DNA of 64,000 nucleotides from Burkholderia dolosa (GCF_902499135.1 NZ_CABVPR010000024.1:20473-84472); one strand, 5' to 3'. Shown: positions 26,940 to 37,976, numbered from the stretch's first letter. Notes: generated by a model not told the origin, from the sequence alone. Program-made: numbers and translations.

Positions 26940-28445
26940 TTATTCGACGTGCTCGCCGTGCAGGATCACGTCGAGACCTTCCCGCTCTTCCTCTTCCGTC
27001 ACGCGCAGGCCGATCGTCAGGTCGATCAGCTTCAGCAGCACGAAGCTCAGCACGCCGCTGTAGACCAGCGTGATCAGCACGCCCTTTGCCTGCAGCAGCA
27101 GGCTGCCGTCGAAGCCGCCGATGTCCTTCACTGCGAACACGCCCGTCAGCAGCGCGCCGAGAATCCCGCCCACGCCGTGCACGCCGAACGCGTCGAGCGA
27201 ATCGTCGTAGCCGAGCTTCGACTTGAGCCACGTCGCCGACCAGAAGCACACGACGCCGGCCGCGATGCCAATCACGAGCGCGCCGGCCACGCCGACGAAG
27301 CCCGCCGCCGGCGTGATCGCGACGAGGCCCGCGACCGCGCCCGACACGATGCCGAGCACCGACGGCTTGCCCTTTGCGATCCACTCGGCAAACATCCAGC
27401 CGAGCGCCGCGCATGCGGTGGCGACCTGCGTGGTCAGCATCGCGAAGCCGGCACGGCCGTCGGCGGCCACTGCCGAGCCCGCGTTGAAGCCGAACCAGCC
27501 GACCCACAGCATCGAGCCGCCGATCATCGTCAGCACGAGGTTGTGCGGCGCCATCGATTCGCGGCCGTAGCCGACGCGCTTGCCGAGCACGAGGCACGAC
27601 ACGAGGCCCGCGATACCGGCGTTGATGTGCACGACGGTGCCGCCCGCGAAGTCGAGCACGCCGTCGGCCGACAGCCAGCCGGTCGGCTCCCACACCATGT
27701 GCGCGATCGGCACGTAGACGATCAGCGACCACAGCGTCATGAACACGAGCATCGCCGAGAACTTCATCCGGTCAGCGAACGCGCCGCAGATCAGCGCCGG
27801 CGTGATGATCGCGAACGTCATCTGGTAGACGAAGTACACCGACTCCGGAATCGTCGACGCGAGGTGGCTGACGGTCAGCGTCGTCGCCTTGTCGCCCTTG
27901 ATGTAGTTCATTCCGTGCAGGAACACGCGCGACAGGCCGCCGATGAAGCCGTTGCCCGGCGTGAACGCGAGGCTGTAGCCGACCACCGTCCACAGCACCG
28001 TGATCAGCGCGGTGATCGCGAAGCTCTGCATCACGGTCGCGAGCACGTTCTTCTTGCGGACCATCCCCGCATAGAACAGCGCGAGGCCGGGGATCGTCAT
28101 GAACAGCACGAGTGCGGTCGACGTCAGCATCCACGCGGTGTCGCCCGCGCTGATCTTCGACGAATCGACGGAGAACGGTGCGGTCGGCGCGGCGGGTGCG
28201 GCCGGTGCCGAAGCGGCGGCAGCCGATGCGTCGGCGGCGCCGGAAGCCGGTGCGGCGGCCGCGGCCGATGCATCGGTTGCAGCAGGCGCCGAAGCGCTCG
28301 GCGCGGCGGCGGCCGATGCGTCGGACGCGGTTGCGGCGGGCGCGGATGCAGCCGCGGCGGACGCCGCGTCGTCCGCAAGCGCGGAGCCGACGCCGGCGGC
28401 GATCAGCGAGCCGGCCATCAGCAGGGACATCAGAAGTTTGCGCAT
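26940..28445 (-). CDS. amtB: Ammonium transporter with Ala/Ser-rich N-terminal extension
   Basis: Trimeric inner-membrane ammonium channel, 501 residues. A signal peptide ends near ALADD; then comes a stretch of about 65 residues made almost only of Ala, Ser, Asp and Pro with recurring DASAAAA units, before the eleven-helix channel starts at SSKISAGDTAWML. Channel landmarks include PGLALFYAGMVRKKNVLA, DFAGGTVVHINAGIAGLV (twin-His region) and the C-terminal GLDVILHGEHVE tail that contacts GlnK. It follows glnK after 32 nt in a probable sigma-54 transcript. The extension is longer than in E. coli AmtB. Confidence 0.96.
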   Translation of the reverse strand: MRKLLMSLLMAGSLIAAGVGSALADDAASAAAASAPAATASDASAAAAPSASAPAATDASAAAAAPASGAADASAAAASAPAAPAAPTAPFSVDSSKISAGDTAWMLTSTALVLFMTIPGLALFYAGMVRKKNVLATVMQSFAITALITVLWTVVGYSLAFTPGNGFIGGLSRVFLHGMNYIKGDKATTLTVSHLASTIPESVYFVYQMTFAIITPALICGAFADRMKFSAMLVFMTLWSLIVYVPIAHMVWEPTGWLSADGVLDFAGGTVVHINAGIAGLVSCLVLGKRVGYGRESMAPHNLVLTMIGGSMLWVGWFGFNAGSAVAADGRAGFAMLTTQVATACAALGWMFAEWIAKGKPSVLGIVSGAVAGLVAITPAAGFVGVAGALVIGIAAGVVCFWSATWLKSKLGYDDSLDAFGVHGVGGILGALLTGVFAVKDIGGFDGSLLLQAKGVLITLVYSGVLSFVLLKLIDLTIGLRVTEEEEREGLDVILHGEHVE

Positions 28446-28477
28446 CTTGGGTTTCCTCTTGTCGCTCGTCTTGTTCG

Positions 28478-29014
<537 letters not shown>

Positions 29015-29139
29015 CTAGAGTGCACGCACGTCCCGGTTCGCCGGGCCATTCACCCATGCGGGCGCCGTGCCCGGAATTCGCGCTTGCCGCGCACCATTTC
29101 CGGTCATGCGTGCATCATGGGCACGTACGCAACTGAAGA

Positions 29140-29156
29140 TGCACATTTTTTGTGCA
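29140..29156. promoter_or_regulatory. NtrC-like palindrome
   Basis: TGCACA-TTTTT-TGTGCA, a 17-bp palindrome with 14 of 17 matches to the enteric NtrC consensus TGCACCA-W3-TGGTGCA. It is about 260 nt upstream of the glnK promoter and 11 nt before the ubiK ATG, overlapping the leader of ubiK. Role as remote enhancer is inference. Confidence 0.5.
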
Positions 29157-29167
29157 AGGGGAATCAC

Positions 29168-29419
29168 ATGAAGCAACCCAGCGACGTTTTCAACGATCTG
29201 CAGTCGCGCGTCAGCGATCTGCTGAAAAACTCGCCGGCCAAGGATGTCGAGCGCAACGTGAAGGCCATGCTGTCGCAAGGCTTCTCGAAACTCGATCTCG
29301 TCACGCGCGAGGAGTTCGACACGCAGGCGCAGGTGCTCGCCCGCACGCGCGTGCGCCTCGAGGAACTCGAAAAGCGCGTCGCGGAGCTCGAGCAGCGGCT
29401 CGCGACACCGGAGGCCTGA
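29168..29419 (+). CDS. ubiK: UbiK-family ubiquinone biosynthesis accessory factor
   Basis: An 83-residue helical protein of the BMFP/UbiK family. It reads DVFNDLQSRVSDLLKNSPAKDVERNVKAMLSQGFSKLDLVTREEFDTQ, then a C-terminal leucine-zipper-like coiled coil (RVRLEELEKRVAELEQRL) that drives trimer formation. E. coli UbiK supports the later ring modifications of aerobic ubiquinone synthesis together with UbiJ. AAGGGG lies eight bases before the ATG. Confidence 0.9.
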   Translation: MKQPSDVFNDLQSRVSDLLKNSPAKDVERNVKAMLSQGFSKLDLVTREEFDTQAQVLARTRVRLEELEKRVAELEQRLATPEA

Positions 29420-29521
29420 CGCCCCCACCCGACCGACAGGTCCGGGCGCGGCCCGCATCGCGCGGCCCGCGCCTGCCACCGAAGCCCGCTGAGCCGTTCT
29501 TCGCGGTCCTTCGCCGTTCGC

Positions 29522-29549
29522 GGTTCGTCGTTCCCTGGTTCGTCGTTCC
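29522..29549 (+). repeat. Short direct repeat between ubiK and the ComM-like gene
   Basis: The 13-mer GGTTCGTCGTTCC occurs at 29522-29534 and again at 29537-29549, within a run of related GTTC/CGTT sequence. No function is apparent. The surrounding 246-nt gap shows no gene. Confidence 0.6.
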
Positions 29550-29665
29550 GCAACCCATCGTTCTTTCCCCGCGCCACGCCGGCAAGCGCGCACCGATTCC
29601 TCCGATTCCCGCGGCACGCGGCCATGAACGGCCACCGCCGCCCATCTGCTTACAGGAGCCTCGCC

Positions 29666-31282
29666 ATGTCGCTTGCCGTGGTGCGCAGTCGCGCGCCGGC
29701 GGCCGGCCGCGCGCCGGACGTCACCGTCGAAGTCCATCTCGCCAACGGGCTGCCGTCGTTCTCGATCGTCGGCCTGCCCGATCTCGAAGTTCGCGAAAGC
29801 CGCGAGCGCGTGCGCGCCGCGCTGCAGAACTGCGGATTCGAATTCCCCGTGCGGCGGATCACCGTCAATCTCGCGCCGGCCGACCTGCCGAAGGAGTCCG
29901 GCCGTTTCGATCTGCCGATCGCGCTCGGCATCCTCGCGGCGAACGGACAGATTCCGGCCGACGCGCTCGCCGGCCGCGAATTCGCGGGCGAGCTGTCGCT
30001 GACCGGCGCACTGCGGCCGATGCGCGGCGCGTTCGCGATGGCATGCGGCGCTGCGCGCGACTGGCGCGAGCACGGGGGCGACGTTGGTTCGGCGCCGCAG
30101 AACGATGCAGGTTCGGACGCCGACGCGCGCTCCCGCTCCCGTGTCGGCGCGGAATCGGCCGTTCCCGAGCTGTACCTGCCGCTCGACAGCGCAGCCGAGG
30201 CCGCGCTGGTGCCGGGCGTCACGGTGTTCGGCGCGCCCGACCTGCCCGCGCTGTGCGCGCACCTCGCCGGTGCGCCGGACGGGCGGCTGTCGCCGGTCGC
30301 GGCGCCGTGCGTCGACGAACTGCCGGCGCCCGCCGCGCCCGACCTCGCCGACGTGATCGGTCAGCGCGGCGCCCGACGCGCGCTCGAAGTGGCGGCCGCG
30401 GGCGGCCATCACATGCTGATGGTCGGCCCGCCCGGCGCCGGCAAATCGATGCTGGCCGCGCGGCTACCGGGATTGCTGCCGCCGCTGACCGACGACGAGG
30501 CGCTGACCTCGGCCGCGCTGCTCTCCGCGAGCCGCATCGGTTTCTCGCCCGCGCAGTGGCGTCGGCGGCCGTTTCGCGCGCCGCATCATTCGTCGAGCGC
30601 CGCCGCGCTGGTCGGCGGCCGCAACCCGCCGCAACCGGGCGAAATCACGCTCGCGCACCTCGGCGTGCTGTTTCTCGACGAACTGCCGGAATTCGACCGG
30701 CACGTGCTGGAAATGCTGCGCGAGCCGCTCGAGGCAGGCCGCATCACGATCTCGCGCGCCGCGCAGCACGCCGATTTTCCGGCCGCATGCCAGTTGATCG
30801 CCGCGATGAACCCATGCCCGTGCGGGTGGCACGGCGATCCGTCCGGACGCTGCCGATGCTCGCCCGACGTCGCCGCACGCTATCTGCGCAAGCTGTCGGG
30901 GCCGCTGCTCGACCGCATCGACATCCAGATCGACCTGCCGGCGCTGTCGCCGGCCGAACTCGCGACGCGCGCGTCCGCGCCCGGCGAACCGAGCGCCGCG
31001 GTGGCCGCGCGCGTCGCGCAGGCGCGCGCGCTGCAACTCGAGCGGCAGGGCAAGACGAATCACATGCTGACCGGGCGCGAGACCGACGAGCTGTGCCGGC
31101 CGACCGATGAAGGCGAGCGGCTGCTGCGCGAGGCGGGCGAGCGCTTCGGCTGGTCGGCGCGCGCGTATTTCCGCGTGCTCAAGGTCGCGCGCACCATCGC
31201 GGACCTCGCCGGCGATCGGCTGCCGACGGCTGCGCAGATCGCCGAGGCGATCCGCTATCGGCGTGTGCTGACGGCGCTGTGA
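29666..31282 (+). CDS. comM: YifB/ComM family Mg-chelatase-like AAA+ ATPase
   Basis: Hexameric AAA+ protein; ComM promotes branch migration during natural transformation. The 538-residue protein has the N-terminal SLAVVRSRA... VEVHLANGLPSFSIVGLPD lon-like region, Walker A in GPPGAGKSMLA, Walker B in VLFLDELPEF, and MNPCPCGWHGDPSGRCRCSPD, a zinc-type Cys cluster. A stretch of about 30 extra residues (SAPQNDAGSDADARSRSR area, near 145-165) lengthens the N-terminal half. AGGAG precedes the start. comF is also present in the window, though not adjacent. Confidence 0.94.
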   Translation: MSLAVVRSRAPAAGRAPDVTVEVHLANGLPSFSIVGLPDLEVRESRERVRAALQNCGFEFPVRRITVNLAPADLPKESGRFDLPIALGILAANGQIPADALAGREFAGELSLTGALRPMRGAFAMACGAARDWREHGGDVGSAPQNDAGSDADARSRSRVGAESAVPELYLPLDSAAEAALVPGVTVFGAPDLPALCAHLAGAPDGRLSPVAAPCVDELPAPAAPDLADVIGQRGARRALEVAAAGGHHMLMVGPPGAGKSMLAARLPGLLPPLTDDEALTSAALLSASRIGFSPAQWRRRPFRAPHHSSSAAALVGGRNPPQPGEITLAHLGVLFLDELPEFDRHVLEMLREPLEAGRITISRAAQHADFPAACQLIAAMNPCPCGWHGDPSGRCRCSPDVAARYLRKLSGPLLDRIDIQIDLPALSPAELATRASAPGEPSAAVAARVAQARALQLERQGKTNHMLTGRETDELCRPTDEGERLLREAGERFGWSARAYFRVLKVARTIADLAGDRLPTAAQIAEAIRYRRVLTAL

Positions 31283-31320
31283 TGCCCTCTTAGGACAAAA
31301 TCCGGCTGTCAAGACTTGAC

Positions 31321-31329
31321 TTATGCACA
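31321..31329 (+). promoter_or_regulatory. DnaA-box-like sequence (TTATGCACA)
   Basis: Exact match to the E. coli DnaA consensus TTATNCACA, 39 nt after the ComM-like stop. It follows a TTGAC motif. Binding is untested. Confidence 0.5.
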
Positions 31330-31496
31330 ATTCCGCGCATCCAGCCTTGAACCGACGCTCGCTGCGGCGCGTCTCCGGCGAAATTCGTATCCCGTTGTTT
31401 TTGCTTGACTTTCGCCGATTCAACGAACATGCCCGATCGGTCCAAAAGGCCGCCCCGCGTGGCTCGGCGGCACATCCGGTCCACTTTTCAACAAAG

Positions 31497-31519
31497 TTAT
31501 CCACATACGTTGTGGACAG
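31497..31519. promoter_or_regulatory. Inverted pair of DnaA-box-like sequences
   Basis: TTATCCACA at 31497-31505 is an exact DnaA box. TGTGGACAG at 31511-31519 reads CTGTCCACA on the other strand, seven of nine matches. Together they form an inverted repeat TCCACA-N5-TGTGGA, preceded by an A/T-rich stretch (TTTTCAACAAAG). Confidence 0.5.
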
Positions 31520-31612
31520 CCGAAAAACCCCCGCAAAATCCGGCGATTAGCGCCGAATGCTGCGAAGGAACTTTCAATTGTCACAGTGTGTCTGAGCGCC
31601 CTCGCCGGCCGG

Positions 31613-32185
31613 TCAATCGAGCTTGAACGATCCGAAAAACTGGTCGAACTGTTCCTGCGCGAGCGGTCCGTCGGCGATCACGACGGCCTGATACGCGTGA
31701 CGGCCGCGCGCGGCGAGCCGCGCGACGATCGTCTTGCGTGCGCCGTCGCCGCCGGCAGCCGCGCCGGCCACGCGCAGTTCGACGCCGTCCACCGCTCCGC
31801 CCTTCGCAAGCGGCACGGGCACCGATGTGGTGTGCGGCGCGCCTTCGAGATTGCGGGACAGCCCCGCGCGGAGGAACTCGAGCGCCGCACGGCGCGTGTC
31901 GTCGCGGTCGTCCGGCAACGTCAGCGTGCCGACCGCGAACACCGCGCCGTCGACGTGCGCGGCCTGCATCCGCATCGGCATCGATGCACCGCCGATCGCG
32001 ACCGCGCGCTCGTCGACGGTCGGCTTCGCGGGCAAGTCGATCGTATAGCCGGCGTCGTTGTGCAGCGTGCGCCAGTCGTACGACGGCGAACACGCACCCA
32101 GCGCGACGCCGACGCACGCGAGCGCGGCGAAGTGTCGCAGCCGGCGAAAAAAGGGACGCAGCTTGGCGATGGCTTGCTTCGGCAT
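31613..32185 (-). CDS. Putative lipoprotein of unknown function
   Basis: A 190-residue protein with a basic N-terminus and lipoprotein signal ending in GVALGACSPS (Cys at about residue 32). The mature part reads YDWRTLHNDAGYTIDLPAKPTVDERAVAIGGASMPMRM and ends QEQFDQFFGSFKLD. The pattern of a beta-rich domain with a C-terminal FxxFFxSFK motif is common in small periplasmic proteins of Burkholderiales, but I do not recognise a named family. The start may be 11 codons further upstream (MSVSPAPIQ). Divergent from the TlpA-like gene. Confidence 0.75.
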   Translation of the reverse strand: MPKQAIAKLRPFFRRLRHFAALACVGVALGACSPSYDWRTLHNDAGYTIDLPAKPTVDERAVAIGGASMPMRMQAAHVDGAVFAVGTLTLPDDRDDTRRAALEFLRAGLSRNLEGAPHTTSVPVPLAKGGAVDGVELRVAGAAAGGDGARKTIVARLAARGRHAYQAVVIADGPLAQEQFDQFFGSFKLD

Positions 32186-32350
32186 GGCTTGAATCGGGGC
32201 GGGAGAAACGGACATTATCCGCCGAACGCGAACGCCGGGATGGCACGCCGGCGCCGATGCGCATCTCGCATTCGCGCTAGAATGCGCGCAGAATTTCGCC
32301 GTTTTCCCAGCACCGGTTCGCGTCATCGACCCACTTCGAGAGCACTGCAG

Positions 32351-32887
32351 ATGAACTCCACGCCTTCCGCCCCGCGCCGTGCCGGCCCCGTCCGCTACAT
32401 CGTCGCGGCCGTCGTCGTTGCAGCCATCGCCGTCGCCGGCTTCTTCGCGTTCAACGCCAAGTCGAGCGTGCCGGACGCCACGTTCACGCTGTTGTCGGGC
32501 CAGAAGGTGTCCACGTCCGGCGACCTGAAGGGCAAGGTCTACCTCGTGAATTTCTGGGCGACGAGCTGCGCGACCTGCATGCAGGAAATGCCGCAGATGG
32601 TCGACACCTACAACCGCTTCAAGGGCCAGGGGCTCGAATTCGTCGCGGTCGCGATGAACTACGACCCGCCGATGTACGTCGCGAACTACGCGCAGACGCG
32701 CCAGTTGCCGTTCAAGGTCGCGCTCGACGACGGCAGCGCGGCAAAGCAGTTCGGCAACGTGCAGCTGACGCCGACGACCTTCGTCGTCGACAAGGACGGC
32801 AAGATCCTCAAGCGCTATGTGGGCGCACCGCAATTCGCGGAGCTCGACGCGCTGCTGAAGAAAGCGCTCGCCGACAACGCGGCCTGA
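32351..32887 (+). CDS. TlpA/ResA-like membrane-anchored thioredoxin
   Basis: A 178-residue protein with an N-terminal membrane anchor (about 16-34) and a periplasmic thioredoxin fold. The redox motif is CATC (Cys73, Cys76) in VNFWATSCATCMQEMP, with the cis-Pro segment LTPTTFVVDKDG. Such proteins reduce disulfides in cytochrome c maturation or in other periplasmic substrates. The active site differs from the common CxPC (CATC instead), as in some TlpA relatives. No ccm genes are adjacent, so the partner is unknown. A terminator follows. Confidence 0.9.
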   Translation: MNSTPSAPRRAGPVRYIVAAVVVAAIAVAGFFAFNAKSSVPDATFTLLSGQKVSTSGDLKGKVYLVNFWATSCATCMQEMPQMVDTYNRFKGQGLEFVAVAMNYDPPMYVANYAQTRQLPFKVALDDGSAAKQFGNVQLTPTTFVVDKDGKILKRYVGAPQFAELDALLKKALADNAA

Positions 32888-32963
32888 GCGCCGCCGGCGA
32901 CGGTAACCGCAAACGCAAACGCGATCGCCGCACGCACGAAGGCCGCCCGGCCTTCTCCCCGAA

Positions 32964-33008
32964 ACGGACCGCACGACCGGACACCCGGTTCTGCGGTCCG
33001 TCCGTTTT

Positions 33009-33009
<1 letters not shown>
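32964..33009 (+). terminator. Terminator after the TlpA-like gene
   Basis: Ten-bp outer stem ACGGACCGCA / TGCGGTCCGT with an inner ACCGG / CCGGT stem, then CCG and five T. It ends at the dctD stop codon, so it sits between convergent transcripts; the T-run favours the plus strand. Confidence 0.75.
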
Positions 33010-34373
<1,364 letters not shown>

Positions 34374-34461
34374 TTGCTCCTCGCAGGCCGCGCGGCCCGC
34401 GCGTGCCCGCCCGTTCGTTGATGCCGGTCGGTCGCCGACCGGGATTGCCGCCGGCGCGCGC

Positions 34462-36465
34462 TCAATGCGACTGCGCCGGCTCGGACGCGGAGTCCGGATG
34501 ATGCGTGCGCGCGCGCCGCAGCGTCAAGACGAACAGCGCGCCGCCCGTCGGCGCGTTGCGCGCGGTGAGCGCGCCGCCCGCGTCGCTCGCGATCGACGAC
34601 GAGATCGCGAGGCCGAGGCCGAGCCCGCGCCCCATTTCCTTCGTCGTGAAGAACGGCTCGAACAGCCGCGGCAGCAGGTCGGGCGCGATGCCGGGACCGT
34701 TGTCGCGCACCTCGACCGCAAGCGTCGCGGCCGACACCGCGATCGTCACCTCGATCGCCGGCGCAGCGACGCCGGCAACCGCGTCGAGCGCGTTGCCGAG
34801 CAGATTGATCAGCACCTGCTCGAGGCGCAGATCCTCGCAGCGTGCGACGAGTTCCGGATAGTCGTGCGCGAGGTCGAGCGGCGTATGTTGCGCGGGCGAC
34901 ACCGTCGCGTCCTGCAGCGTCAGCGTGAGCGCGACGCCGCGCAGCCGCTCGTCGAGCAGCGACAGCACGCTGCGCAGCGCGCGCACGACGAGCGCCTGCT
35001 CGTTGCGCGGCCGCGCGCGTCCGACGAACAGCTTCAGCTGATTCGTGATCTTGCCCATCCGCTCGGTCAGCGCGGCGATCGCTTCGAGGTTCTCGCGCGC
35101 GGCCGCCTGCTCGCCGCGATCGAGCAGCACGCGCGTGTTGTCCGAGAAGCTGCGCAATGCGGCGAGCGGCTGGTTCAGTTCATGCGTGATGCCGGCCGCC
35201 ATCTGGCCGAGCGCCGCGAGCTTGCTCGCCTGGATCAGCTCGTCGTGCGCGGCGCGCAGCTCCTGCTCCGCGCGGATCCGGTCGCCGACTTCCTTCTGCA
35301 ACTGCTCGTTCGCTTCGGACAGGTCGGCCGTGCGCTCCTCGACGCGCCGGTTCAATTCCGCATAAGCCTGCTGCAGCAGCGCGCGGCCGCGGATCATCTC
35401 GCGCACGCGCGCCCGGCGCATCCGCCAGTAGAACGCGAGCAGCGCGACCGACACGAAGCCGAACGCCGTGACGATCGTCGCGTTGCGCGCGTCGGCGTCG
35501 ATCGGCGCGATCGGCGCGAGCGTGACGAGCAACCAGTCGGGCTCGCCGATCCGGCGCTGGGTCGCGAGAAAGCGCGGCGCGCGCCGGCCCGCGCCGACCC
35601 GCACGATTTCCGCGTCCGCGCCGAGCGCCTGCTCGACGCGCAGCGGCAGCGGCGTGACCGGCTGCTGCGCGTATTGACGCGTCTCGTAGATCGATGCGGC
35701 GACGGGCCCCGTCAGTGGACGCAGCGCATGGTATTTCCACGCGGGCACGGACGACAGGAACACGACGCCGTGATCGTCCGCGACGACGAGCGGCTCGGAC
35801 GCATCGGCGCCCTGGAACCATTCGAGATTCAGTTTGACGACGACGACGCCCGCGATCCGGCCGTCGCGCCATACCGGCTGCGAGATGTAGTAGCCGGGAT
35901 CGCGCGAGATCGTGCCGATTCCGAAGAAGCGACCGACGCGGCCGTTCATCGCATCGATGAAGTACGGACGAAACTGGTAGCCGATCCCGACGAAGCTGTC
36001 GGGCGCGCGCCAGTTGCTGGCGGCGACGCACTGGCCGTCCGCGCCGATCACGTACGTGACGGTCGCGTGCGCGTGTTCGTTGAGGTCTTCGAGGTAGCGA
36101 TTCGCGCGCGCGACGTAGTCGGCACGCTTCGGTTCGGCGAGCAGGTCCTGCACGTACGGATGGCTGCCGAGCAGATACGGCAGCGATTCGTAGCGGTCGA
36201 GCGTGCTCTTCAGCGCGTTGGTGGTGCGATCGACGCGCACCGCGGCATTGCGCTGCAGTTCGACGACGCCGCGCCGCCACGTGATCGTCCACGTCAGCGC
36301 GCACGCCGCGGCGAGCGCGGCGGCGAGCAGGGCGACGACAAGCAGGCGGCGCTTCACGGACGAGGCTTCCTGGCGATGCGGATCGCCTATTGTGTCATAG
36401 GCCTCCGGATGGCCGCCGCCGCGCGGCGCACCGCCCACCGGCGATGCCGCCGCCTGCTCGCTCAT
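34462..36465 (-). CDS. dctB: C4-dicarboxylate sensor histidine kinase DctB
   Basis: Membrane sensor kinase, 667 residues. A cytoplasmic lead of about 37 residues, then a membrane helix (38-60), a long periplasmic double-Cache-type region (SLPYLLGSHPYVQDLL ... SNWRAPDSFVGIGYQFRPYF), a second helix near 325-345, a coiled coil, the phosphoacceptor His428 in AAGITHELNQPLAALRSF, and HATPase motifs NLLGNALDAV, DNGPGIAPDLL and GRGLGLGLAIS. The Cache sensor should bind succinate-like acids. It starts 4 nt after dctA stops. Confidence 0.95.
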   Translation of the reverse strand: MSEQAAASPVGGAPRGGGHPEAYDTIGDPHRQEASSVKRRLLVVALLAAALAAACALTWTITWRRGVVELQRNAAVRVDRTTNALKSTLDRYESLPYLLGSHPYVQDLLAEPKRADYVARANRYLEDLNEHAHATVTYVIGADGQCVAASNWRAPDSFVGIGYQFRPYFIDAMNGRVGRFFGIGTISRDPGYYISQPVWRDGRIAGVVVVKLNLEWFQGADASEPLVVADDHGVVFLSSVPAWKYHALRPLTGPVAASIYETRQYAQQPVTPLPLRVEQALGADAEIVRVGAGRRAPRFLATQRRIGEPDWLLVTLAPIAPIDADARNATIVTAFGFVSVALLAFYWRMRRARVREMIRGRALLQQAYAELNRRVEERTADLSEANEQLQKEVGDRIRAEQELRAAHDELIQASKLAALGQMAAGITHELNQPLAALRSFSDNTRVLLDRGEQAAARENLEAIAALTERMGKITNQLKLFVGRARPRNEQALVVRALRSVLSLLDERLRGVALTLTLQDATVSPAQHTPLDLAHDYPELVARCEDLRLEQVLINLLGNALDAVAGVAAPAIEVTIAVSAATLAVEVRDNGPGIAPDLLPRLFEPFFTTKEMGRGLGLGLAISSSIASDAGGALTARNAPTGGALFVLTLRRARTHHPDSASEPAQSH

Positions 36466-36469
36466 GGCG

Positions 36470-37759
36470 TCAGACGCCGGCCGTCTCGGTCGGCGCGACG
36501 CCGGCGCCGCCCTTCAGCGCGTCGCGCAGCTTCGAGCGGTCGAGTTCCTTCTCCCATGCCGACACGACGACCGTCGCGACGCCGTTGCCGACGATGTTCG
36601 TCAGCGCGCGGCACTCGCTCATGAAGCGGTCGATGCCGAGAATCAGCACCATCCCCGACAGCGGAATCGTCGGCACGACGGCGAGCGTCGCCGCGAGCGT
36701 GATGAAGCCCGCGCCCGTGACGCCGCTCGCGCCCTTCGACGTCAGCATCGCGACCGCGAGCAGCGTGAGCTGCTGCATCCACGTCAGTTCGATGTTGGTC
36801 GCCTGCGCGATGAACAGCACGGCCATCGTCATGTAGATGTTGGTGCCGTCGAGGTTGAACGAATAGCCGGTCGGCACGACGAGGCCGACGACCGAGCGCG
36901 AGCAGCCGGCCTTCTCGAGCTTTTCCATCAGCTGCGGCAGCGCGGCTTCCGACGAGCTCGTGCCGAGCACGATCAGCAGCTCTTCCTTGATGTACGACAC
37001 GAAGCGGATGATCGAGAAGCCGGTGAAGCGCGCGATCGCGCCGAGCACGACGAGCACGAACACGAGCGACGTCAGGTAGAACGTGCCGATCAGCTTGAGC
37101 AGCGGCACCAGCGAGCCGACGCCGTACTTGCCGATCGTGAACGCCATCGCGCCGAACGCGCCGATCGGTGCGAGCTTCGTGACGATGTGCACGATGCCGA
37201 ACAGCACGCGCGTGAGCCCGTCGATGAAGTCGGTGACGACCTTGCCACGCTCGCCGAGGTGCGCGAGCACGCTGCCGAACAGCAGCGCGATCAGCAGGAT
37301 CTGCAGGATCTCGCCCTGCGCGAACGCGTCGACCATCGTGTTCGGAATGATGTGCAGCAGGAAGTCGACCGTCGACTGCCCGTGCGCCTTCGCCGCGTAC
37401 GACGCGACGGCCTTGCCGTCGAGCGTCGCCGGATCGATGTTGAAGCCGACGCCCGGACGCAGGATGTGCGTGGCCGCGAGGCCGAGCACCAGCGCGAAGG
37501 TCGACACGATCTCGAAGTACAGCAGCGCCTTGCCGCCGACGCGGCCGACCTTCTTCATGTCCTCCATGCCGGCGATGCCGGTGACGACCGTACAGAAGAT
37601 GATCGGACCGATCACCATCTTGATCAGCTTGATGAACCCGTCGCCGAGCGGCTTCATGTCGGTGGCGAGCGACGGATAGTAGTGGCCGAGGATCACGCCG
37701 ACGATGATGGCGAAGATCACCTGCACATAAAGCACTTTGTAGAAGGGTTTCTTCTTCAC
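36470..37759 (-). CDS. dctA: C4-dicarboxylate:cation symporter DctA
   Basis: Inner-membrane uptake of succinate, fumarate, malate and related acids. The 429-residue protein is of the glutamate/dicarboxylate symporter (DAACS) type: [22 protein letters not shown], the re-entrant hairpin with [14 protein letters not shown], the [19 protein letters not shown] segment, and [15 protein letters not shown]. It is the first gene of dctABD, with a leader of about 190 nt from a sigma-54 promoter candidate. Confidence 0.98.
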   Translation of the reverse strand: MKKKPFYKVLYVQVIFAIIVGVILGHYYPSLATDMKPLGDGFIKLIKMVIGPIIFCTVVTGIAGMEDMKKVGRVGGKALLYFEIVSTFALVLGLAATHILRPGVGFNIDPATLDGKAVASYAAKAHGQSTVDFLLHIIPNTMVDAFAQGEILQILLIALLFGSVLAHLGERGKVVTDFIDGLTRVLFGIVHIVTKLAPIGAFGAMAFTIGKYGVGSLVPLLKLIGTFYLTSLVFVLVVLGAIARFTGFSIIRFVSYIKEELLIVLGTSSSEAALPQLMEKLEKAGCSRSVVGLVVPTGYSFNLDGTNIYMTMAVLFIAQATNIELTWMQQLTLLAVAMLTSKGASGVTGAGFITLAATLAVVPTIPLSGMVLILGIDRFMSECRALTNIVGNGVATVVVSAWEKELDRSKLRDALKGGAGVAPTETAGV

Positions 37760-37961
37760 GATGGGTTCCTGCTGAAGGTCAGATGAGCCGGTGGAACGGC
37801 GTCACGCGCGCGGACGAATGTCAGGGGAAGCCACTCGCCCGCGCGGCTGCCGTGCCGCAACAAGCGATGCCTCAGGACATCCGGAGGGGGAGGAACGCAT
37901 GGGTCATCGATTGTCTCCTTTGTAGTAGTGGGCCGCAGGGCGCGGCCGTGACTTTTATATT

Positions 37962-37976
37962 GCAAGGGCGATGCCA
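37962..37976 (-). promoter_or_regulatory. Sigma-54 promoter of dctABD
   Basis: Reads TGGCATCGCCCTTGC then A on the minus strand, ten of twelve matches to TGGCACG-N4-TTGCW. The gene set it precedes encodes a sigma-54 activator (DctD), which supports the call. Expected start of transcription is around 37950. Confidence 0.75.

Larger units (their letters stand above)
31283..31612. other. Convergent intergenic region with DnaA-box-like sequences
   Basis: A 330-nt gap between the ComM-like gene (plus) and a lipoprotein gene (minus), less GC-rich than its surroundings. It carries two exact TTATNCACA boxes and one inverted near-match, entered separately. A frame of 75 codons (31323-31550) shows no recognisable protein and is not called. 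No terminator with a T-run is clear. Confidence 0.55.

Noticed and set aside
29522-29549. Repeat array resembling a CRISPR
   Set aside because: Only two copies of a 13-mer with a 2-nt gap, no spacers of regular length and no cas genes.
31323-31550. A 75-codon plus-strand frame in the DnaA-box region
   Set aside because: No family resemblance, no ribosome binding site, and the frame crosses the box cluster; treated as noncoding.
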